A stretch of DNA of 43,047 nt from Pseudolabrys sp. (GTDB lineage Bacteria > Pseudomonadota > Alphaproteobacteria > Rhizobiales > Xanthobacteraceae): positions 1 to 43,047 of the forward strand of contig JALHNV010000024.1 of assembly GCA_022843325.1 (NCBI GenBank), given 5' to 3'. Every line of letters starts with the position of its first letter. The stretch's first letter is position 1. A program made the translations under genes and the position numbers. Shown in pieces: positions 39,039 through 43,047 of the stretch. A model generated the notes under the pieces. That model did no database searches, was not told where the DNA came from, and saw nothing but the letters and a program-made list of their open reading frames with translations.

Positions 39039-40958
39039 CGGTGCAATCGAGGATGTCTGGCGATCACGCGGCGTGACCGCGGCATAAGCTTGCTGCGCGG
39101 CAGATGATGCGCCGCGCTGCGGAGCGTAGCCGAGCGGCGCGGCGCCCTGCCCGCCCGCATTTGGATTGCCGAAGGCATTGTCGAACACATTGCCCATGAA
39201 CAGGCCGGCGCTGGTCAGCGCCGACTGCTGCGCGCCGCCACCGGCCTCGCCGGAGGCCTGCGACAGGCCATTCGCCGACAGCGAAGCAAAAGCGGCGGGA
39301 ATGCCGCCGGTCGTATTGAAATGATTCTCCAGTGCGTTCGAAACGTTTTGCTGATTGATATCGAGACGACCGCCCGGCGTCATGTAGTTGAGCGTGAGAT
39401 TCAGATAGACATTGTTGGCGTCGTAGCTCAGCGCCGCGCTGACGGTGGATGGCAGACTGGTATTATGAAGCGCGCTGAAGGTGCCACTCACGCCAGTGGT
39501 GGCATTGAGGATCGTGTATTGCCTGGCGACGTAGCTGCCGGGCGCGTATGACGCATTCACAGTGCCGTTGAGCGAGGCCGCGCCGATGACATTGGTGCGG
39601 TCCGCGGCCGATGGTGATACTTCGATGTTGTAATTCGATCCGGCATTGAAGGTCAGCGGACCGTTGACAGTGATTGTGCCAATCGAGTTGCCGGGCGCCA
39701 GTGTGCCGCCGCTGGCGATCGTGGTGGCGCCGACCGTGCCGGTGCCGCCGAGCGTGCCGCCACTGTTTACCGTCGTCAACGTCGACGCCGCCGTCGAGCC
39801 GTTCACCGCCAAGGTGCCAGCGTCGATCGTCCATGACGTCGTCGCGGTCGCCGTGCCGGTCAATGTCCAGGTCGACGTGCCGGTTTTCGCGAGGCTGGAG
39901 AAGCCCCGATATTGCTGGCCCGCGCCAAGGGTCGACACGTCGAACGAACTGTCTGTGCTGCCGCCGAGCCGGAAGACGCTGGCGCCGGTGCCGGCCACAT
40001 TGCCGGTGATGCTGGAGCCGGCATGCAATTCCAAAATGTTTGTGCCGCCGGTGAAGGTGATGGCATTGGCACGCGTCATGTTGTCGCCGGCAAGGCCACC
40101 GGTAATCGTACCGCCGTTGATGACCGTCAGGTTCCCGCCGACGATACCCGCACCGCCGGCGGCGGCCGATCCTGCAGTAGACCCACCGCCACCGCTGCCA
40201 CCGGCGCCGCCCGCCCCGCCAACGATCGAACCGGTGTTGGTCAAGGTGGCGCCTCCCGGCGCCAAGAAATACAGGCCAATTCCACCCTCGCCGCCGTCGC
40301 CACCGCGGCCGCCTTGACCGTTAGTGGATATTCCGCCGTTGCCGCCGGCGCCACCCCTGCCGGCAGCAATCGTCGCGCCGTTCGCATGCACACCGCCGCC
40401 GGGGACGATGGCGCCATAGCCGCCAGCGCCGCCACCACCGCCACCACCGCCGGCGCGAAAGAGGGTTCCATTTCCGCCGGCACCGCCCGCGCCGCCATCG
40501 CCGCCGGTCGAATGCGCTCCCGTCAACGCAGCCCCGGAAAAACCGTTCGCGCCGCCGGCACCGCCGCCGCCACCGGCACCGCCCAGGAAGGGATGGCTCC
40601 CGCCAGGCAGTCCGTTTGCCCCTGCCGAAGCCCCCCCGCTACCTCCTGCGGCGAATTGGCTGCAACACTCGGCGCCGTTGCCGCCATTGCCGCCAAGTCC
40701 GCCCCCGGCAGAACCACCGCCCCCGCCACCGCCACCGAATTCGGTGCCAAAGCCTGGCGATGCACCGTCAGATCCACGCATCCCGAGATAACCGCCGCCG
40801 CCGGGTCCACCGATCCCAAAGCCTGATCCGTCGTAGCCGCCGTTGCCTCCCACGGTTTGCGCGCGTGACGGCACCGCAAGCACCAAATTGGCAACAACCA
40901 GGACAGCAAATACAATGCCGCGCGCCCCGGACGAACCCGCCATTCCAACCTTCAGCAT
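38187..40958 (-). CDS. Type V autotransporter with a glycine-rich passenger
   Basis: The protein has 923 residues. A signal peptide (1-33, cut near PSRAQ) precedes a Gly-rich domain (about 36-275) made of GG-GG-x runs such as GGTEF-GGGGG and GGDGGAGGAGGNGT. Unusually, it contains adjacent cysteines (AECCSQ, 98-99). Residues 280-480 look like passenger-associated transport repeats: LAKTGTSTWTLTGTA, the DAGTLAVNG block, and SGGTLAPGNSIGTITV. The barrel spans 641-923 and ends YAW. I chose the ATG at 40958 (MLKVGMAGSS). The ATG at 40943, after AAGG, is an alternative. It is divergent from the AraC-like regulator and is probably under its control. Confidence 0.9.
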   Translation of the reverse strand: MLKVGMAGSSGARGIVFAVLVVANLVLAVPSRAQTVGGNGGYDGSGFGIGGPGGGGYLGMRGSDGASPGFGTEFGGGGGGGGSAGGGLGGNGGNGAECCSQFAAGGSGGASAGANGLPGGSHPFLGGAGGGGGAGGANGFSGAALTGAHSTGGDGGAGGAGGNGTLFRAGGGGGGGGAGGYGAIVPGGGVHANGATIAAGRGGAGGNGGISTNGQGGRGGDGGEGGIGLYFLAPGGATLTNTGSIVGGAGGAGGSGGGGSTAGSAAAGGAGIVGGNLTVINGGTITGGLAGDNMTRANAITFTGGTNILELHAGSSITGNVAGTGASVFRLGGSTDSSFDVSTLGAGQQYRGFSSLAKTGTSTWTLTGTATATTSWTIDAGTLAVNGSTAASTLTTVNSGGTLGGTGTVGATTIASGGTLAPGNSIGTITVNGPLTFNAGSNYNIEVSPSAADRTNVIGAASLNGTVNASYAPGSYVARQYTILNATTGVSGTFSALHNTSLPSTVSAALSYDANNVYLNLTLNYMTPGGRLDINQQNVSNALENHFNTTGGIPAAFASLSANGLSQASGEAGGGAQQSALTSAGLFMGNVFDNAFGNPNAGGQGAAPLGYAPQRGASSAAQQAYAAVTPRDRQTSSIAPFERRWSLWASGYGGNARVSGDSAAGSHDTTSRVYGVAIGATRRVSADTQLGFALGGAGSSFSLAEGFGSGKADSFNAALYARHAFGPAYVAAALGYSWQDASTDRTVSAGGVTEVLHASFRPQALTTRFEGGRRFTSAAFGVTPFAAIQTTTLFLPSYGEAATSGTGTFALSYGSRSFTATRGELGARFDKTVMLGDKPLALKAKAAWAHDWNNDRIATATFQQLPGATFTVSGAKPAADAALLSFGADLAIGRGWSVGAGFDGEFSRTAASYSGKGSVRYAW

Positions 40959-41041
40959 TGCACCCCAAACCCCCAAAGCCGTCGGATTGCCGCTTCGACT
41001 TCCCTGACGCCGGCCCAAGGCCGAACGACAGCCGCATCGAC

Positions 41042-41047
41042 TGTATA
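41042..41047 (-). promoter_or_regulatory. -10 box of the probable autotransporter promoter
   Basis: TATACA on the minus strand lies about 85 bases before the second autotransporter's start codon. No good -35 is present 16-18 bases upstream (nearest ATTCTG), as expected of an activator-dependent promoter. The start would be near 41035, giving a leader of about 77 bases. Confidence 0.45.
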
Positions 41048-41057
41048 AAGTCGCTCC

Positions 41058-41078
41058 CGGCGGCCAGAATGGCTGCCG
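41058..41078. promoter_or_regulatory. Imperfect palindrome over the -35 region
   Basis: CGGCGGCCA and TGGCTGCCG are inverted around GAA, with one mismatch. It covers the place where a -35 box would be for the TATACA promoter, so a repressor or the regulator itself could bind here. Confidence 0.35.
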
Positions 41079-41081
41079 TGC

Positions 41082-41113
41082 AGATTGAGACGTGGCGTCA
41101 AAAGATTGAGACG
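41082..41113. promoter_or_regulatory. Two 11-bp direct repeats 21 bp apart; probable AraC-type operator
   Basis: AGATTGAGACG occurs at 41082-41092 and again at 41103-41113. The 21-bp period puts both on the same face of the helix, the usual geometry for an AraC-family dimer. Relative to a start near 41035 the near copy ends at about -47, directly upstream of the missing -35 box. That is a class II activator position for the autotransporter promoter. Confidence 0.55.
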
Positions 41114-41136
41114 GTGGGCGAACAATCGCTGCCGCT

Positions 41137-41270
41137 GCCGTCAGCCGCGCACGCGATCGCATGACTCCAGGCGGCGTGCGCGCGGCGGCCCAAACCGGTT
41201 TTGCGACGAGCCGGCCGGCGAAGCATCTGCGACGCTCAACCGCTGGCTGCCTGGCCTCGACGCCAACGGG
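41137..41270 (+). pseudogene. Decayed 3' end of a second AraC-family gene
   Basis: Read in frame from about 41139, the DNA gives VSRARDRMTPGGVRAAAQ then TGFA. The intact regulator's end reads VFSRAFRDAYGMSPSDMR then ATAQAGYA. In another frame 41238-41264 gives LNRWLPGLDAN, against VNRWLLGLDAS at the very end of the intact gene. The two 27-base stretches (41238-41264 and 42410-42436) match at 25 positions. The fragment has small deletions and at least one frameshift, and nothing of the upstream domains remains. It is a relic of a tandem paralogue. Confidence 0.7.
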
Positions 41271-41368
41271 CAATGCCGCGCGCCAGCGCACAGGGGCGCG
41301 CACGATGAGACGTCTTGCAAAGTGGCTGTCGCCGAAGCAATCTCGCGGGCGCGATCTTGTTTCTCGAT

Positions 41369-42448
41369 ATGCGCATGCCGACAGACGTTCCGACCAAGCC
41401 TCCCGCGCCGTTCAAGCTGTCATTGGGCGTGACGCGCGGCAACAAGCATGACTTCGAGCTCTGGCGTTGGGGCGTCTCGCCCATGTTCGCCATGGACGCG
41501 CGCGACCGTGCCGCACGCGCCGCCTTCACGTTGAGCGCGACCAGTTATCAATTCGCCGACGTCGCGCTCGCCTCTGTGACGTCGTCGGCGACGCAATACG
41601 AACGGACCAACGCGACCATCGCGCGCAGCGGCATCGATACGATCGCCGTGCTGTTGTATCTCGCCGGCGGCTTCAGTCTGGATGTCGAAGGCCGTGAAAT
41701 CGAGGTCACAGCCGGGGACATCTGCATTCTCGACATGACGCGCCGCAGCCGCCTTCGGACGCCCGACTACACACAGCTCTCCATCGTATTGCCGCGCGCC
41801 ATGCTTGAGCCGCTGCTGCCGAACCTCGACCTGCTGCACGGCATGGTGCTGCCGCGCGGAACATCGCTCAACACCTTGCTGGCCGGGCATTTGCGTGCGC
41901 TCTATTCGGAAGCCCCGTCACTTCGCAATGGTGACGGCCGCTCCGCGGCGCAGGGCACGGCGGCGTTGATCGCGGCTTTTGCCGGGTCCTCAGCCAATGG
42001 CCACAAGAGAGCAGCACAAGCCATCGCCGCCGCCTCTTTGCAGGCGGCCCGCCGAACGATCGAGACTTGCATCGCCGATCCAATTCTCGGACCGGATTTT
42101 CTCGCCCGTCAATTGGGCGTTTCGCGCGCCAAGCTCTATCGCATGTTTGAGCCGCTGGGCGGCGTGCGCAACTATATCCAGCAACGCCGCCTGACCCGCG
42201 CCTACCAGACCATTTGCGATCCGGCCCACGCGCGTGAACGCGTGAGCGCTATTTCCGCCCGCTACGGCTTCACCAATGACTCCGTGTTCAGCCGCGCGTT
42301 TCGCGACGCCTATGGGATGTCGCCAAGCGATATGCGGGCAACCGCGCAGGCCGGGTACGCCGATGCCATCGACGCACCGCTGACGGACGACGGCTCGTAC
42401 TGGGCGGTGAACCGCTGGCTGCTTGGGCTCGACGCGTCGGCGCGCTAA
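41369..42448 (+). CDS. AraC-family transcriptional regulator
   Basis: This 359-residue cytoplasmic regulator is the only intact plus-strand gene in the window. The N-terminal part (about 45-175) resembles the AraC-binding-like sensor domain, with YLAGGFSLDVEGREIEVTAG and DICILDMTRRSRLRT. The C-terminal DNA-binding domain (about 225-325) has a first helix-turn-helix at LARQLGVSRAKLYRMFEPLG and a second at ISARYGFTNDSVFSRAFRDA, followed by YGMSPSDMR. I start at the ATG at 41369. Frames opening further upstream need a TTG. It probably controls the divergent autotransporter and itself. The ligand is unknown. Confidence 0.88.
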   Translation: MRMPTDVPTKPPAPFKLSLGVTRGNKHDFELWRWGVSPMFAMDARDRAARAAFTLSATSYQFADVALASVTSSATQYERTNATIARSGIDTIAVLLYLAGGFSLDVEGREIEVTAGDICILDMTRRSRLRTPDYTQLSIVLPRAMLEPLLPNLDLLHGMVLPRGTSLNTLLAGHLRALYSEAPSLRNGDGRSAAQGTAALIAAFAGSSANGHKRAAQAIAAASLQAARRTIETCIADPILGPDFLARQLGVSRAKLYRMFEPLGGVRNYIQQRRLTRAYQTICDPAHARERVSAISARYGFTNDSVFSRAFRDAYGMSPSDMRATAQAGYADAIDAPLTDDGSYWAVNRWLLGLDASAR

Positions 42449-42459
42449 GCAGCTCATAA

Positions 42460-42489
42460 AAAAGCCCGGACCTTTCGGCCCGGGCTTTT
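42460..42489. terminator. Bidirectional terminator between the AraC gene and rplA
   Basis: AAAAGCCCGG and CCGGGCTTTT form a 10-bp stem. On the minus strand the inner GCC-GAAA-GGT extends it to about 13 bp, and TTTTTT follows, making a strong terminator for rplA. On the plus strand TTTTAT follows, serving the AraC gene. It shows that the rplA unit ends here and does not read into rplJ. Confidence 0.92.
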
Positions 42490-42514
42490 ATCGTTTCAGC
42501 GCGACGCCGGTGTC

Positions 42515-43047
<533 letters not shown>

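Noticed and set aside
40120-40860. Dense GCC/GGC repeats as a possible CRISPR or satellite array
   Set aside because: There are no constant repeats or regular spacers. The pattern simply encodes the Gly-rich passenger.
40959-41303. A 115-residue upstream extension of the glycine-rich autotransporter
   Set aside because: It would place a basic, unconserved stretch before a clear signal peptide and run through the operator region and the AraC relic.

Overview
The window is high-GC alphaproteobacterial chromosome, most likely order Hyphomicrobiales (Rhizobiales), near Nitrobacteraceae/Xanthobacteraceae. The evidence is the unbroken str–S10–spc–alpha ribosomal gene order, the sequences of RpoB, RpoC, S12 and EF-Tu, and the Do-protease and rarA neighbours. 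No lower rank can be fixed by eye. Nearly every gene lies on the minus strand, so transcription runs from high to low coordinates.

Reading in the direction of transcription: the 3' part of rplA (L1) enters at 43047 and ends at a strong terminator (42460-42489). Next, where rplJ would normally follow, lies an 8.5-kb accessory block. It holds a plus-strand AraC-family regulator (41369-42448), a decayed 3' piece of a second AraC gene (about 41137-41270), a regulatory region with two 11-bp direct repeats 21 bp apart, and two minus-strand type V autotransporters (40958-38187 and 37900-34427). The autotransporters have near-duplicate beta-barrels and unrelated passengers. Housekeeping genes resume with an L10-type leader, rplJ, rplL, rpoB and rpoC, ending at a terminator at 24100-24125.

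A good promoter at 23986-24014 then starts a long transcription unit: a structured leader, rpsL, rpsG, fusA, tuf, the S10 set (rpsJ, rplC, rplD, rplW, rplB, rpsS, rplV, rpsC, rplP, rpmC, rpsQ), the spc set (rplN, rplX, rplE, rpsN, rpsH, rplF, rplR, rpsE, rpmD, rplO, secY, adk) and the alpha set (rpsM, rpsK, rpoA, rplQ). It closes at a strong terminator (4838-4865). Many junctions overlap by 1-8 bases, so translational coupling is likely. Several spacers hold perfect hairpins with no U-tract, which suggests RNA processing, attenuation or feedback sites rather than terminators.

Beyond rplQ lie a di-haem cytochrome c, a periplasmic Do-type protease, rarA, a small four-cysteine secreted protein (the last three genes overlap by 4 bases each), a ParE-type toxin-antitoxin pair, and the start of an unidentified basic protein cut by the window edge.

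The most unusual part is the autotransporter/AraC block that splits rplA from rplJ. It looks like a small regulated cell-surface module: an AraC-like activator, its probable operator just upstream of an autotransporter promoter, and two adhesin-like surface proteins, all inside one of the most conserved bacterial gene clusters. I saw no tRNA, rRNA, insertion sequence or CRISPR array.
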